From contig NZ_JAPWHW010000019.1 of NCBI RefSeq assembly GCF_028369135.1, positions 1 to 64,000 of the forward strand: a DNA stretch of 64,000 nucleotides. Reading direction: 5' to 3'. A program made the position numbers and the translations under genes. Within the stretch, counting starts at the first letter, position 1, and every line of letters begins with the position of its first letter. This document shows positions 1 to 8,731 of the stretch, in pieces. The notes under the pieces were generated by a model that saw nothing but the letters and a program-made list of their open reading frames with translations, searched no databases and was not told the origin of the DNA. Source of the stretch: Roseovarius sp. ZX-A-9. Its GTDB lineage: Bacteria > Pseudomonadota > Alphaproteobacteria > Rhodobacterales > Rhodobacteraceae.

Positions 1-1
1 C

Positions 2-58
2 GAGGCCATGAAGTTCTTTACCAACGTCAAGACATACTCCCTGCCGTGGCCCAATTGA
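2..58 (+). CDS. 3' end of an unidentified gene (partial)
   Basis: One frame is open from the window edge to a TGA at 56-58 and encodes 18 residues ending in YSLPWPN. A strong intrinsic terminator lies 27 bases downstream, which supports this being the true end of a plus-strand gene. Too little is visible to name the protein. Confidence 0.55.
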   Translation, partial: EAMKFFTNVKTYSLPWPN

Positions 59-84
59 CAAAAGCCACAGATTCTCCAGAAACT

Positions 85-116
85 GCGGGGCTCACAACCT
101 GAGTCCCGCTTTTTTT
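85..116 (+). terminator. Intrinsic terminator of the upstream partial gene
   Basis: A GCGGG/CCCGC stem continues through a G-T pair into CTCA/TGAG around a CAACC loop and is followed by seven T residues. It separates the gene at the window edge from carA. Confidence 0.8.
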
Positions 117-260
117 GTAGTGTGACGCTCACCGATCGGGATGGTGGGTTTCGCAACCCTGCCGCCCAAGCCTCCAGTGGCGGACCCGCTGGCAAAGTGA
201 TATGGGTGGATGCGTCGCGCGAATGTCGGTGCGGGCCTGCGCGAACCGCCGCGCTCCCTC

Positions 261-289
261 TTGACCCCTCCGGACGACGCCCCTAGACA
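261..289 (+). promoter_or_regulatory. Putative sigma-70 promoter of carA
   Basis: TTGACC at 261-266 and TAGACA at 284-289 are separated by 17 bases. The predicted start of transcription is near 296, giving a leader of about 37 nt before the carA start codon. The -10 match is only moderate, so this is an inference from position and spacing. Confidence 0.4.
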
Positions 290-332
290 TGCGCAGATTT
301 GCCCGCTCGCTTCATATAACGGAGAGCCACCC

Positions 333-1481
333 ATGGCCGATGCAACCCAGTCCCGTCCCACTGCCTGTCTTGCTCTGGCCGATGGTAGCGTTTTTTACGG
401 GCGCGGCTTTGGCGCGACTGGCGACACCGTGGCGGAGCTGTGCTTCAACACGGCGATGACCGGGTATCAGGAGATCATGACCGACCCTAGCTATGCTGGG
501 CAGATCGTGACCTTCACCTTCCCGCATATCGGCAATACGGGCGTGAACGTCGATGATGACGAAGCCGCCGATCCGGTGGCCGAGGGCATGGTGGTCAAGT
601 GGGATCCGACCGAACCGAGCAACTGGCGCAGCACCCAAACGCTGGATGACTGGCTGACGCGGCGAGGGCGTATCGCCATCGGCGGTGTCGATACCCGCCG
701 TCTGACCCGCGCGATCCGCCAGCAGGGCGCGCCGCATGCGGCACTGTCGCACGATCCGGACGGGAATTTCGACATTGCGGCACTGGTCGAAAAGGCGCGC
801 GGGTTCGCGGGCCTCGAAGGCATGGACCTGGCAAAGGGCGTCACCTGCGCACAATCCTACCGTTGGGATGAGATGCGTTGGGCTTGGCCCGAGGGCTACA
901 CGCGCCAGAGCAACGCAAAGCACAAGGTCGTGGCTGTGGACTATGGCGCAAAACGCAACATCCTGCGCTGCCTGGCCAGTGCGGGATGTGATGTGACCGT
1001 CCTGCCGGCAACGGCAACGGCTCAGGATGTGCTGGCGCACAAGCCCGATGGCGTGTTCTTGTCCAACGGCCCCGGCGATCCCGCGGCGACGGGCAAATAC
1101 GCAGTGCCGATGATCCGCGATGTGCTGGCCGCAGACCTGCCGGTCTTTGGCATCTGCCTCGGCCATCAGATGCTTGCGCTGGCACTGGGGGGGCGTACGG
1201 TCAAGATGAATCACGGTCATCACGGCGCCAACCATCCGGTCAAGGACGTGGAGACCGGCAAGGTCGAGATTACGTCGATGAACCACGGTTTCGCGGTGGA
1301 TGGCCAGAGCCTGCCCGAGGGCGTCATGGAGACTCATGTGTCGCTCTTTGACGGGTCGAACTGCGGGATTCGCATGAAGGACAAGCCGGTGTTTTCGGTG
1401 CAGCACCACCCCGAGGCCAGCCCCGGCCCGCAGGACAGCTTTTATCTGTTCGAGCGTTTCGTCGCGTCGATGAGCGCCTGA
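333..1481 (+). CDS. carA: Carbamoyl-phosphate synthase small subunit
   Basis: This is the glutaminase subunit of carbamoyl-phosphate synthase. It releases ammonia from glutamine and channels it to CarB for arginine and pyrimidine synthesis in the cytoplasm. The 382-residue product has the usual length, with the N-terminal CPSase small-chain domain followed by a class I glutamine amidotransferase domain. The nucleophile lies in FGICLGHQ (Cys about 275) and the His/Glu pair in HHPEASPGP (about 357). The ATG at 333 is chosen because GGAG at 321-324 precedes it; an upstream in-frame ATG at 210 would add about 40 residues not typical of the family. carB is not adjacent. Confidence 0.96.
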   Translation: MADATQSRPTACLALADGSVFYGRGFGATGDTVAELCFNTAMTGYQEIMTDPSYAGQIVTFTFPHIGNTGVNVDDDEAADPVAEGMVVKWDPTEPSNWRSTQTLDDWLTRRGRIAIGGVDTRRLTRAIRQQGAPHAALSHDPDGNFDIAALVEKARGFAGLEGMDLAKGVTCAQSYRWDEMRWAWPEGYTRQSNAKHKVVAVDYGAKRNILRCLASAGCDVTVLPATATAQDVLAHKPDGVFLSNGPGDPAATGKYAVPMIRDVLAADLPVFGICLGHQMLALALGGRTVKMNHGHHGANHPVKDVETGKVEITSMNHGFAVDGQSLPEGVMETHVSLFDGSNCGIRMKDKPVFSVQHHPEASPGPQDSFYLFERFVASMSA

Positions 1482-1563
1482 CACGAAGTACGGCCCCCCC
1501 GGTTACCGGTTTGCCTGTGGCGCAGATGCGGTTGCCGAGACGCCGGAAAATACCCCTGAAATG

Positions 1564-1598
1564 AAAAAGGCCCGGACAGTGATACTGTCCGGGCCTTT
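1564..1598 (-). terminator. Terminator between convergent carA and rplT
   Basis: A perfect 14-bp inverted repeat (arms at 1566-1579 and 1585-1598, loop TGATA) lies between the two convergent genes. On the minus strand it is followed by a run of five T, so it fits best as the rplT terminator. On the plus strand only three T follow, but it may also stop carA transcription. Confidence 0.8.
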
Positions 1599-1625
1599 GA
1601 ATTCATGTGGTCGTGGTAAGCCGGA

Positions 1626-1991
1626 TCAGGCAGGCAGTGCTGCCTTGGCCTGATCGACGATTGCCGCGAATGCCGCAGGCTCGTGCACGGCCAGATCGGC
1701 CAGAACCTTGCGGTCCACTTCGACACCGGCCAGCGACAGGCCGTTGATGAAGCGGCTGTATGTCAGCGCTTCGTCATGGCTGCGCACGGCGGCGTTGATC
1801 CGCTGGATCCACAGGGCGCGGAAGTTGCGCTTGCGGTTCTTGCGGTCGCGGGTCGCGTACTGGTTGGCCTTGTCGACGGCCTGTGTGGCCACCTTGAAGG
1901 TGTTCTTGCGACGGCCATAATAGCCTTTTGCGGCCTTGATGACTTTCTTGTGACGGGCGTGGGTAACAACCCCACCTTTGACTCGTGCCAT
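1626..1991 (-). CDS. rplT: 50S ribosomal protein L20
   Basis: L20 binds 23S rRNA early in assembly of the large subunit. The 121-residue protein has the very basic N-terminal extension ([16 protein letters not shown], then [14 protein letters not shown]) and the globular C-terminal part ending in AALPA, as expected for a full-length L20. It lies 15 bases downstream of rpmI, so the two form one transcription unit ending at the hairpin at 1564-1598. No infC lies immediately upstream. Confidence 0.97.
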   Translation of the reverse strand: MARVKGGVVTHARHKKVIKAAKGYYGRRKNTFKVATQAVDKANQYATRDRKNRKRNFRALWIQRINAAVRSHDEALTYSRFINGLSLAGVEVDRKVLADLAVHEPAAFAAIVDQAKAALPA

Positions 1992-2006
1992 AGTGTGATT
2001 CCTCCC

Positions 2007-2207
2007 CTAGCGCGAATACGGCATCATCGGCTTGATGATTTGCTCATCAGCCTTCGACAACGTGGTGGTTCCGCGCGCGTTGCGGATGAATTTCTTGGTG
2101 CGTTTGATCATGCCGTGGCTTTTGCCTGCCTGACCTGCGATCACACGGCCCGAGGCCGAGATCTTGAACCGCTTCTTGCAGCTCGATTTCGTCTTCATCT
2201 TGGGCAT
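2007..2207 (-). CDS. rpmI: 50S ribosomal protein L35
   Basis: L35 is a small basic protein of the large ribosomal subunit. The 66-residue product starts [15 protein letters not shown] and has the family's usual length. The start at 2207 is preceded by GAGGAG at good spacing; a longer open frame extends upstream but adds sequence unlike L35. It is the first gene of the rpmI-rplT pair. Confidence 0.96.
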   Translation of the reverse strand: MPKMKTKSSCKKRFKISASGRVIAGQAGKSHGMIKRTKKFIRNARGTTTLSKADEQIIKPMMPYSR

Positions 2208-2285
2208 TTCCGGCTCCTCTTTGAGTTCGGTCGAAAACGCGCGACTCGGCATGCCACATTGGCCGGACGCGCGGGTGAAGTATGG

Positions 2286-2314
2286 CGTATAAAAGGGGCG
2301 CGCCGTTAGTGCAA
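2286..2314 (-). promoter_or_regulatory. Putative promoter of rpmI-rplT
   Basis: On the minus strand TTGCAC (2314-2309) and TATACG (2291-2286) are separated by exactly 17 bases and lie about 80 bases upstream of the rpmI start codon. The -35 match is weak. The leader is long enough for L20-type autoregulation, but I see no specific structure. Confidence 0.4.
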
Positions 2315-2410
2315 GGGGGAATGCTGGTGATCCGTACTGCCGTGGTCCCGGCGCGTTTCCCCGCGTGTCCATCCTGCGAGAGCAAATTTATCCAGTGTGG
2401 CGCAAAGCCG

Positions 2411-2635
2411 TCAGCGAATGATTCCGGCGATCACGCGGATAAAGGCGTGGGGGATATCCTCCAGCCGGAATTCGCCCGGGTGCAACTGGATCGCGTAGAC
2501 CACCAGACAGCCCGCCGCGATCAGCACCACCGCCGCGACACGCGGCGCACGCCCGTCGGAAAAAGCAGAGATGATGGACGGGATGGAAAAGATGGTCAGC
2601 ACGATGCCGATCACCAGCAACAGGTCGGTTTTCAT
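2411..2635 (-). CDS. Small two-helix membrane protein, unknown function
   Basis: The 74-residue product has two predicted transmembrane helices, about residues 3-20 and 30-48, and a C-terminal cytosolic tail. The start at 2635 is chosen because GAGGAG lies 10 bases upstream; a further in-frame ATG 30 bases upstream lacks this support. It lies 49 bases downstream of pyk on the same strand and is probably co-transcribed. I do not recognise a functional family. Confidence 0.65.
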   Translation of the reverse strand: MKTDLLLVIGIVLTIFSIPSIISAFSDGRAPRVAAVVLIAAGCLVVYAIQLHPGEFRLEDIPHAFIRVIAGIIR

Positions 2636-2684
2636 CGCGGCATCACTCCTCTTGAGGGGGGGCATTCCGCGCCCATACCGCAGG

Positions 2685-4130
2685 TTAGCCCGGATCGGTC
2701 GCGTAGATCAAACTTTCCTGACAGGGGGCGACGCGCAGGATGTTGGTTGTGCCCGGCACGTTGAATGGGACGCCGGCCGTGACCACGATCTGATCCAGCG
2801 TTGTGGCATAGCCCTGCGCGCGGGCGGCACGCGCGGCGTTAATCACCGCTGCCTTGAACCGGCTCAGCTCTTCGGTCATCACCGTGTTCACGCCCCAGGT
2901 CAGCGCCAGCCGCCGGGCCGTACCCATCACCGAAGTCATCGCGATGATCGGCACGCGCGGACGTTCGCGCGCGGTCAGCAGCGCGGTCGTGCCGGACTGG
3001 GTGAAGCAGCAGATCGCCTTGATATCCGTCGTCTCGGCGATTTCGCGGGCGGCGGCCACGATGCCGTCGGCAACCGTCGTGCGCGTAGCGGTACGCGAGG
3101 CCTCAATGATCTGGGTGTAGGTCGGATCGCTTTCGACCTCGCGGGCGACGTTGTCCATCGTTGTGACCGCCTCGATTGGATAACTGCCTGCGGCTGATTC
3201 GGCCGACAGCATGATCGCATCGGCGCCTTCGTAGATGGCGGTTGCCACATCGCTGACCTCGGCGCGGGTGGGGACCGGTGCGGTGATCATCGATTCCAGC
3301 ATCTGGGTGGCCACGATGACCGGCTTGGCTGCGGCACGACATGCGCGGACCAGACGTTTCTGGATTGGCGGCACGTTCTGCACCGGCAGTTCCACGCCCA
3401 GATCGCCGCGTGCCACCATGATGCCGTCAGATGCAGCGAGGATGCTGGCGAACCGCGTAACGGCCGACGGCTTTTCGATCTTGCTGAGGATTGCGGCGCG
3501 TCCGCGCGCCAGTTCGCGCGCCTCCTCCACGTCTTCGGGCCGCTGCACAAAGCTGAGCGCGAGCCAGTCGACGCCCAGTTCGCAGACGAATTCCAGATCC
3601 TTGCGGTCTTTCTCTGACAGCGCTGCCAAGGGCAGTTCGACGTCCGGCACGTTGACGCCCTTGCGGTTCGAGATGGTGCCGCCCACCATCACCTCGCAAT
3701 TGGCGTGATCGGCACCGCAGGACGTAACGCGCAGACGAATCTTGCCGTCATTGACCAGCAGCGACGCGCCCTCGCGCAGTGCCGCGAAAATCTCGGGATG
3801 GGGCAGGCAGACACGGGAGACATCGCCCTCGGCCTCGTCCAGATCAAGACGGAAGGACGCGCCCGCTTCCAGATCGACTTCATTTGCGGCAAAGGTGCCA
3901 ACGCGCAGCTTTGGCCCTTGGAGGTCAGCAAGAATCGCGATCGGGCTGTTCAGGTCTTTTTCGATCTGGCGAATGATCCGGTGCTTTTCACGGATCGATT
4001 CATGCTCGCCATGGCTCATGTTCAGCCGGAACACGTCTGCGCCTGCCTCGTGCAGGGCGCGGATCGTATCGTAATCCTCTGACGCGGGGCCGAGTGTGGC
4101 CACGATCTTGACGTTGCGGTGCCGCCTCAT
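2685..4130 (-). CDS. pyk: Pyruvate kinase
   Basis: This enzyme catalyses the last step of glycolysis, phosphoenolpyruvate plus ADP to pyruvate plus ATP. The 481-residue protein is full length: N-terminal KIVATLGPAS, substrate and metal-binding RLNMSHG, the catalytic lysine region ILSKIEKPSA, the MVARGDLGVE active-site loop, and the TQMLESM and SAESAAGSYP signatures, followed by the C-terminal regulatory domain. It is transcribed divergently from the amidohydrolase at 4250 and is followed by a small membrane-protein gene. Confidence 0.97.
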   Translation of the reverse strand: MRRHRNVKIVATLGPASEDYDTIRALHEAGADVFRLNMSHGEHESIREKHRIIRQIEKDLNSPIAILADLQGPKLRVGTFAANEVDLEAGASFRLDLDEAEGDVSRVCLPHPEIFAALREGASLLVNDGKIRLRVTSCGADHANCEVMVGGTISNRKGVNVPDVELPLAALSEKDRKDLEFVCELGVDWLALSFVQRPEDVEEARELARGRAAILSKIEKPSAVTRFASILAASDGIMVARGDLGVELPVQNVPPIQKRLVRACRAAAKPVIVATQMLESMITAPVPTRAEVSDVATAIYEGADAIMLSAESAAGSYPIEAVTTMDNVAREVESDPTYTQIIEASRTATRTTVADGIVAAAREIAETTDIKAICCFTQSGTTALLTARERPRVPIIAMTSVMGTARRLALTWGVNTVMTEELSRFKAAVINAARAARAQGYATTLDQIVVTAGVPFNVPGTTNILRVAPCQESLIYATDPG

Positions 4131-4249
4131 GCTTTGGTGTCCTTCTGGTCGTTTTTCGTTTGGTACCGTTATCGCTAACGGTGTGCCAGTGGTTTGTTGC
4201 GCTGTTCGCGCTTACAGCCTAGATGGTTACCTAAGAAAGTGACACCCGA

Positions 4250-4990
4250 ATGACTTATTATCCCTTCGAGGTTATCGGCGCGGACCGGCCTGCGCGCTGG
4301 CTGGTAACTTGTGATCACGCGGCCAATACGGTGCCGGATTTCGTGAGCGGCGGCGACCTGGGCGTCGCGCCTGAGGATATGGCGCGCCATATCGCCTATG
4401 ACATTGGCGCCGCAGGCCTCGCGCGCGCGTTGGCCGAGGCGCTGGATGCGACCGCGATCCTCAGCAATTTCTCGCGGCTTGTGATCGACCCCAACCGGGG
4501 CGAGGATGACCCGACACTGTTGATGAAGCTCTATGACGGCACCATCATCCCCGGCAATCGTTACGCCGACGAGGCCGAGCGCGAAGCGCGGCTGAACGCG
4601 CTCTACCGGCCCTACCACACTGCGCTGGCCGAGCTTTGCGCCCGGCGCGCCGATACGGTGGTCGTGTCGGTTCACAGCTTTACGCCGCAGTTCAAGGGCC
4701 GCGCGCCGCGCCCGTGGCATGTGGGCCTGCTTTATGCCGCCGATACGCGGCTGGCCAAGCCGTTTCTGGAGCTTTTGAAGGCAGAGCCGGACCTGTGTGT
4801 TGGCGACAATCAGCCCTATTCGGGGCATTTGCCCGGCGACAGCATCGCGCGCCACGCGATTGCCTATGAACGGCCCAACATCCTGATCGAGCTGCGCAAC
4901 GACCTCATAGCGACCGAAGCCGAACAGGTGGCATGGGCACAGCGTCTGGCGCCAATGATGGTGCAGGCTGCCGAGATCGCTAATGTTTGA
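4250..4990 (+). CDS. N-formylglutamate amidohydrolase family protein
   Basis: The 246-residue protein belongs to the N-formylglutamate amidohydrolase family, zinc hydrolases that release formate from N-formyl-L-glutamate in one branch of histidine breakdown. Characteristic segments are LVTCDHAANTVP near residue 22, the acidic RLVIDPNRGEDD, and VVSVHSFTP in the second half. No other hut genes are nearby, so the physiological substrate may differ. It is followed 18 bases downstream by a tautomerase gene on the same strand. Confidence 0.85.
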   Translation: MTYYPFEVIGADRPARWLVTCDHAANTVPDFVSGGDLGVAPEDMARHIAYDIGAAGLARALAEALDATAILSNFSRLVIDPNRGEDDPTLLMKLYDGTIIPGNRYADEAEREARLNALYRPYHTALAELCARRADTVVVSVHSFTPQFKGRAPRPWHVGLLYAADTRLAKPFLELLKAEPDLCVGDNQPYSGHLPGDSIARHAIAYERPNILIELRNDLIATEAEQVAWAQRLAPMMVQAAEIANV

Positions 4991-5008
4991 TTCAATCCGG
5001 AGACTGCC

Positions 5009-5350
5009 ATGCCCCATGTGATAATCGATCACTCCGCCGACATCGGCGATGCCGCGACGCTGGATGCGCTGTGCGAGGCGGTGTTTCAGGCGCTGGCTGC
5101 CCATTCCGCGATCCCGCATCCCGCGGCGCTGAAAGTTCGCACATTGGCGGCGGGCGCACAGCGTCTGGGCACCGAACCGCAAAGTTACGCCCATGCCACG
5201 CTGTTGCTGTTGCCGGGCCGGTCGGCCGAGGTGAAGGCCGATCTGGCGCGGGTGATCCTCGACGTTCTGGTGGCGGTATTGCCGGATGTGGGCAGCCTGT
5301 CGGTCAATCTGGCCGAACTCGACGCTGCCTATGTCAAACGGGTTCTGTAA
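5009..5350 (+). CDS. 5-carboxymethyl-2-hydroxymuconate isomerase-like tautomerase
   Basis: The 113-residue protein resembles CHMI-type members of the tautomerase superfamily. These use an N-terminal proline as general base after removal of Met, and here the protein starts MPHVIIDHSADI. The C-terminal region DVGSLSVNLAELDAAYVKR also fits. CHMI acts in homoprotocatechuate breakdown, but no other genes of that pathway are present, so the real substrate is open. It lies between the amidohydrolase and the DUF1244 gene in one direction, probably an operon. Confidence 0.75.
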   Translation: MPHVIIDHSADIGDAATLDALCEAVFQALAAHSAIPHPAALKVRTLAAGAQRLGTEPQSYAHATLLLLPGRSAEVKADLARVILDVLVAVLPDVGSLSVNLAELDAAYVKRVL

Positions 5351-5408
5351 AGCACGCGCCACCCGCCCTATATTGATGGGAATATTTGGCCGACCGAGGA
5401 GAAGACCC

Positions 5409-5723
5409 ATGGATGATCAGACCCGTATCGAGTTGGAAGCTGCTGCCTTCCGGGCCCTGCGCACGCACCTGATGGAAAAACGCACCGATGTTCAGAACAT
5501 CGACATGATGAACCTCGCCGGGTTCTGCCGCAACTGTCTGAGCCGCTGGTATCAGGAAGCAGCAAATGAGCGCGGCATCGAGATGGGCAAGGACGAGGCA
5601 CGCGAGATTTTTTACGGCATGACGATGGACGAATGGAAATCGAATTATCAGACCGAGGCCGGAGACGCGAAGAAAGAGGCGTTCAAGGTGGCGTTCGCGG
5701 AAAATGTCGGAGACAAGACCTGA
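5409..5723 (+). CDS. DUF1244 domain protein
   Basis: The 104-residue protein matches the DUF1244 family of small alphaproteobacterial proteins. The conserved core MMNLAGFCRNCLSRWYQ lies near residues 33-49, with two cysteines, and is followed by REIFYGMTMDEWK. The start at 5409 is chosen because GAGGAGAAG precedes it; an earlier in-frame ATG would overlap the tautomerase gene. Function is unknown. It is convergent with the aminotransferase at 5763 with only about 40 bases between them. Confidence 0.85.
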   Translation: MDDQTRIELEAAAFRALRTHLMEKRTDVQNIDMMNLAGFCRNCLSRWYQEAANERGIEMGKDEAREIFYGMTMDEWKSNYQTEAGDAKKEAFKVAFAENVGDKT

Positions 5724-5762
5724 AGCCAGCCTGAACATGTGCACCGTGTGAAGGCGCGCTTC

Positions 5763-6626
5763 TCAGATCGCCGCCTTCAGGCTCTCTTCCAGGTAAATCT
5801 CGCGCAGCCGCCGTGCCACCGGTCCCGGCGTGCCGTCACCGAGGGCTACGCCGTCGACCTCCACCACCGGCATGACGAAGCCGCTGGCCGACGTGGTGAA
5901 TGCCTCCTCCGCGCCTTGTGCCTCTTCGATCGTGAAGCTGCGCTCCTCGACCTCCATCTGCGCCTCGCGGGCAAAGCGCAGCACGGCGGCGCGGGTGATG
6001 CCGTGCAGGATGTCGTTGCTGAGCTGGCGGGTAATGATCCGACCGCCCTTGATGATATAGGCATTGTTTGATGTGCCTTCGGTCACGTACCCGTCCTCGA
6101 CCAGCCACGCATCGTCACAGCCAGCCTTCTTGGCCATCATCTTGCCCATCGACGGATAGAGCAGCTGCACCGTCTTGATGTCGCGGCGGCCCCAGCGGAT
6201 ATCCTCGATCGAGATGATCTTGACGCCGGTCTTTGACTGCGTGGAATGGGCCAGCCCCGGTTTCGACTGGGTGAATAGCACGACCGTTGGTTCGGTGGTC
6301 TCGGGGTCGGGAAAGGCGAAATCACGGTCACCGTCGCTGCCGCGGGTGATCTGCAGATAGATCAGCCCTTCCACCAAGTTATTGCGCGCCACCAGTTCGC
6401 GGTGCACTGCCAGCAGATCGTCAAAGCAGGCAGGCTTCTTCATGTCCAATTCGCTCAGCGACCGCTCCAGTCGTTTGACGTGGCCCGCGAAGTCGATCAG
6501 TTTGCCGTCCAGCACGCTGGTGACCTCATAGACCCCGTCAGCCATGAGGAAACCGCGATCAAAGATCGAAACTTTCGCCTCGGTTTCCGGCATGTAATCG
6601 CCATTCAGGTAAACGGTGCGGGTCAT
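5763..6626 (-). CDS. dat: D-amino-acid transaminase (class IV)
   Basis: A 287-residue PLP-dependent class IV aminotransferase of the D-alanine transaminase type, which interconverts D-amino acids and 2-oxo acids, typically D-alanine plus 2-oxoglutarate to pyruvate plus D-glutamate. The N terminus has the conserved SIFDRGFLMADGVYEV block. The central segment IKTVQLLYPSM carries the likely PLP lysine, and TEGTSNNAYII is the family signature. It is last in a minus-strand set after dgcN and dgcA (11 bases from dgcA), which points to D-amino-acid catabolism. Confidence 0.88.
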   Translation of the reverse strand: MTRTVYLNGDYMPETEAKVSIFDRGFLMADGVYEVTSVLDGKLIDFAGHVKRLERSLSELDMKKPACFDDLLAVHRELVARNNLVEGLIYLQITRGSDGDRDFAFPDPETTEPTVVLFTQSKPGLAHSTQSKTGVKIISIEDIRWGRRDIKTVQLLYPSMGKMMAKKAGCDDAWLVEDGYVTEGTSNNAYIIKGGRIITRQLSNDILHGITRAAVLRFAREAQMEVEERSFTIEEAQGAEEAFTTSASGFVMPVVEVDGVALGDGTPGPVARRLREIYLEESLKAAI

Positions 6627-6637
6627 CTCAGCTCTCC

Positions 6638-7600
6638 TTAGCCCCAGAGCGTGGCACTTGGTGGATGCACGCCATGCTCGTCGAATGTTAGCGGTGCGTT
6701 CCGGTCTTCTGCCAGAAGCAGCGGGCCGTCAAGGTCGGTAATCATGGCGCCCTGCGCCACCAGCGTGGCGGGCGCCATGGCGAGGCTGGAGCCGATCATG
6801 CAGCCGACCATCACCTTGTAACCTTCGGCCAAAGCGGCGCGGCGCAGTTCCAGCGCCTCGGTCAGCCCACCGGTCTTGTCGAGCTTGATGTTCACAACGT
6901 CATACTTGCCCTTGAGGGCGGGCAGGCTGGCACGGTCATGACAGCTTTCGTCGGCGCAGACCGGTACCGGGCGGTCCATCCCGATCAACGCATCATCCTC
7001 GCCCGCAGGCAGTGGCTGTTCGACCAGTGCGACACCCAGTCGCACCAGATGCGGCGCGAGATCGGCATAAACCTCTGCCGACCAACCCTCATTGGCGTCG
7101 ACGATAATGGTCGATTTCGGCGCGCCCGCGCGAACGGCTTCCAGCCGGGGCATGTCATCTGGCGTGCCCAGTTTGATTTTTAGTAGCGGGCGATGCGCGT
7201 TCTTGGCGGCCTGTGCCTGCATGGCTTCGGGTGTGTCCAGCGACAGGGTATAGGCCGTGATCTCGGGGCCGGGGACGGGCAGACCGGCCAGTTCCCATGC
7301 GCGTTTTCCGGCGCGCTTGGCCTCCAGATCCCACAGCGCGCAATCCAGTGCGTTGCGTGCCGCCCCTGCTGGCAGCGCATAGAGGCCCGCGCGATCCACC
7401 GGCACGGCCACGTTTTCGATTTGTGCGGTTACCGATTCCAGGCTTTCGCCGTAGCGTGCATAGGGCACGCATTCGCCCATGCCCTGATGGGTGCCATCGC
7501 TCACGCGTACGGTCAGAACTTTGGCTTCGGTTCGCGATCCGCGCGAAATGGTAAAGACCTGCGCCAGCCTGAACACATCGCGTGTGACAGTGATTTGCAC
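6638..7600 (-). CDS. dgcA: N-acetyl-D-glutamate racemase / dipeptide epimerase family
   Basis: This is a 320-residue enolase-superfamily protein of the dipeptide epimerase group. It has the KxK motif (LLKIKLG) near residue 150, metal ligands in IIVDANEGW, LVEQPLP and CADESCH, and the second catalytic lysine in VVNIKLDKTGG. Next to a DUF1611 gene, this fits DgcA, which converts N-acetyl-D-glutamate to N-acetyl-L-glutamate. An L-Ala-D/L-Glu epimerase role is the alternative. A GTG start at 7600 is preferred because GAGG lies eight bases before it; a TTG at 7627 would add nine residues of translated leader. Confidence 0.82.
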   Translation of the reverse strand: MQITVTRDVFRLAQVFTISRGSRTEAKVLTVRVSDGTHQGMGECVPYARYGESLESVTAQIENVAVPVDRAGLYALPAGAARNALDCALWDLEAKRAGKRAWELAGLPVPGPEITAYTLSLDTPEAMQAQAAKNAHRPLLKIKLGTPDDMPRLEAVRAGAPKSTIIVDANEGWSAEVYADLAPHLVRLGVALVEQPLPAGEDDALIGMDRPVPVCADESCHDRASLPALKGKYDVVNIKLDKTGGLTEALELRRAALAEGYKVMVGCMIGSSLAMAPATLVAQGAMITDLDGPLLLAEDRNAPLTFDEHGVHPPSATLWG

Positions 7601-7675
7601 GGCACCCACCTCTTCTTCTTTGGTCAAATACTCCCGCCGGAGGCTCCATGCGGGGCCATCGGCGCAGTTGCCTGA

Positions 7676-8677
7676 TTACAGTGCGGCCAGCGCATCCACC
7701 AGCAGATCCGACCCATAGCGGTAAGGGTCGGTTGCGGGCAGGGCCATACGCGCCGACACTTCGGCCAGATAGGCGCGGGCATCGGCGTCGGTCATGTGCT
7801 GGGTGTTGACGGATATGCCTACGACCTTGCACGCCGGGTTTGCGATTTGCGCCAGTGGCAGGGCGGTATCGCGCAACATCTCCAGCGATTGTAGCTTGTA
7901 ACCGGGCAACCCGCGCATGTGTTTGCGCGTCGGTTCGTGACACAGGATCAGCGCATCGGGCTGGCCGCCATGGATCAGCGCCATCGTGACGCCGGAATAG
8001 GAGACGTGAAAGAGGCTGCCTTGCCCCTCGATCATGTCCCAGTGATCGTCGTCATTGTCGGGCGAAAGGTATTCGATCGAACCGGCCATGAAATCGGCCA
8101 CGACCGCATCCAGCGGCACGCCGTGACCGGTGATCAGGATGCCGGTTTGACCGGTGGCGCGGAAGGTTGCCTTCATGCCCCGCGCCGTCATGTCGCGTTC
8201 CATCGCCATGGCGGTGTACATCTTGCCGACCGAACAATCGGTGCCTACGGCAAGGCATCGTTTGCCCGTCCGTTTCACGCCGCTGGCGATGGGATAGCCG
8301 TCAGTGGGCACGCGCACGTCGTGCAGCGTTCCGCCATAAGTCTGCGCGGCGGCGACCAGATCGCCCTCGTCGCGCAGCAGGTTGTGCAGGCCCGCGGCTA
8401 GGTCATAGCCCATGCGAAGCGCCTCGATCAGCAGATCCTTCCACGCTTGGCTGATCACGCCGCCACGGTTGGCCACGCCGATCACCAGCGTTTTGGCACC
8501 CGCGTCCAGCCCTTCTTGCAACGTCATTTCCGCCAGCCCCAGATCGGCACCACAATTCGGAAGCCGGATCTGGCCGACGGCATTCTCGGGGCGCCAGTCG
8601 CGGATGCCGATGGCGACCTTGGCAGCCAGCATGTCGGGCGCGTCGCCCAGGAACAGGAGGTATGGTGTCTCAATCAT
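7676..8677 (-). CDS. dgcN: D-glutamate N-acetyltransferase DgcN (DUF1611 family)
   Basis: The 333-residue protein belongs to the DUF1611 family, with an N-terminal Rossmann-like domain and a P-loop-like second domain (AVGTDCSVGKMYTA near residue 140). Members adjacent to a dipeptide epimerase have been characterised as DgcN, which acetylates D-glutamate before DgcA racemises it. The gene is first in the dgcN-dgcA-dat set, with 75 bases to dgcA. The link to D-glutamate catabolism is by family and neighbourhood, not by residue-level proof. Confidence 0.8.
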   Translation of the reverse strand: MIETPYLLFLGDAPDMLAAKVAIGIRDWRPENAVGQIRLPNCGADLGLAEMTLQEGLDAGAKTLVIGVANRGGVISQAWKDLLIEALRMGYDLAAGLHNLLRDEGDLVAAAQTYGGTLHDVRVPTDGYPIASGVKRTGKRCLAVGTDCSVGKMYTAMAMERDMTARGMKATFRATGQTGILITGHGVPLDAVVADFMAGSIEYLSPDNDDDHWDMIEGQGSLFHVSYSGVTMALIHGGQPDALILCHEPTRKHMRGLPGYKLQSLEMLRDTALPLAQIANPACKVVGISVNTQHMTDADARAYLAEVSARMALPATDPYRYGSDLLVDALAAL

Positions 8678-8731
8678 GGCAGCGGTCCTTGGTCAGAAAT
8701 ATTTGCCGGCAAAATTGCACGGGTTTCACGC

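Noticed and set aside
312..1484. 390-codon open frame on the minus strand opposite carA
   Set aside because: It lies exactly antisense to a clear carA gene, has no family-like segments and is a typical by-product of high third-position GC.
4175..5410. 411-codon minus-strand frame opposite the amidohydrolase and tautomerase genes
   Set aside because: Antisense to two recognisable genes, rich in His, Arg and Gln with no domain pattern.
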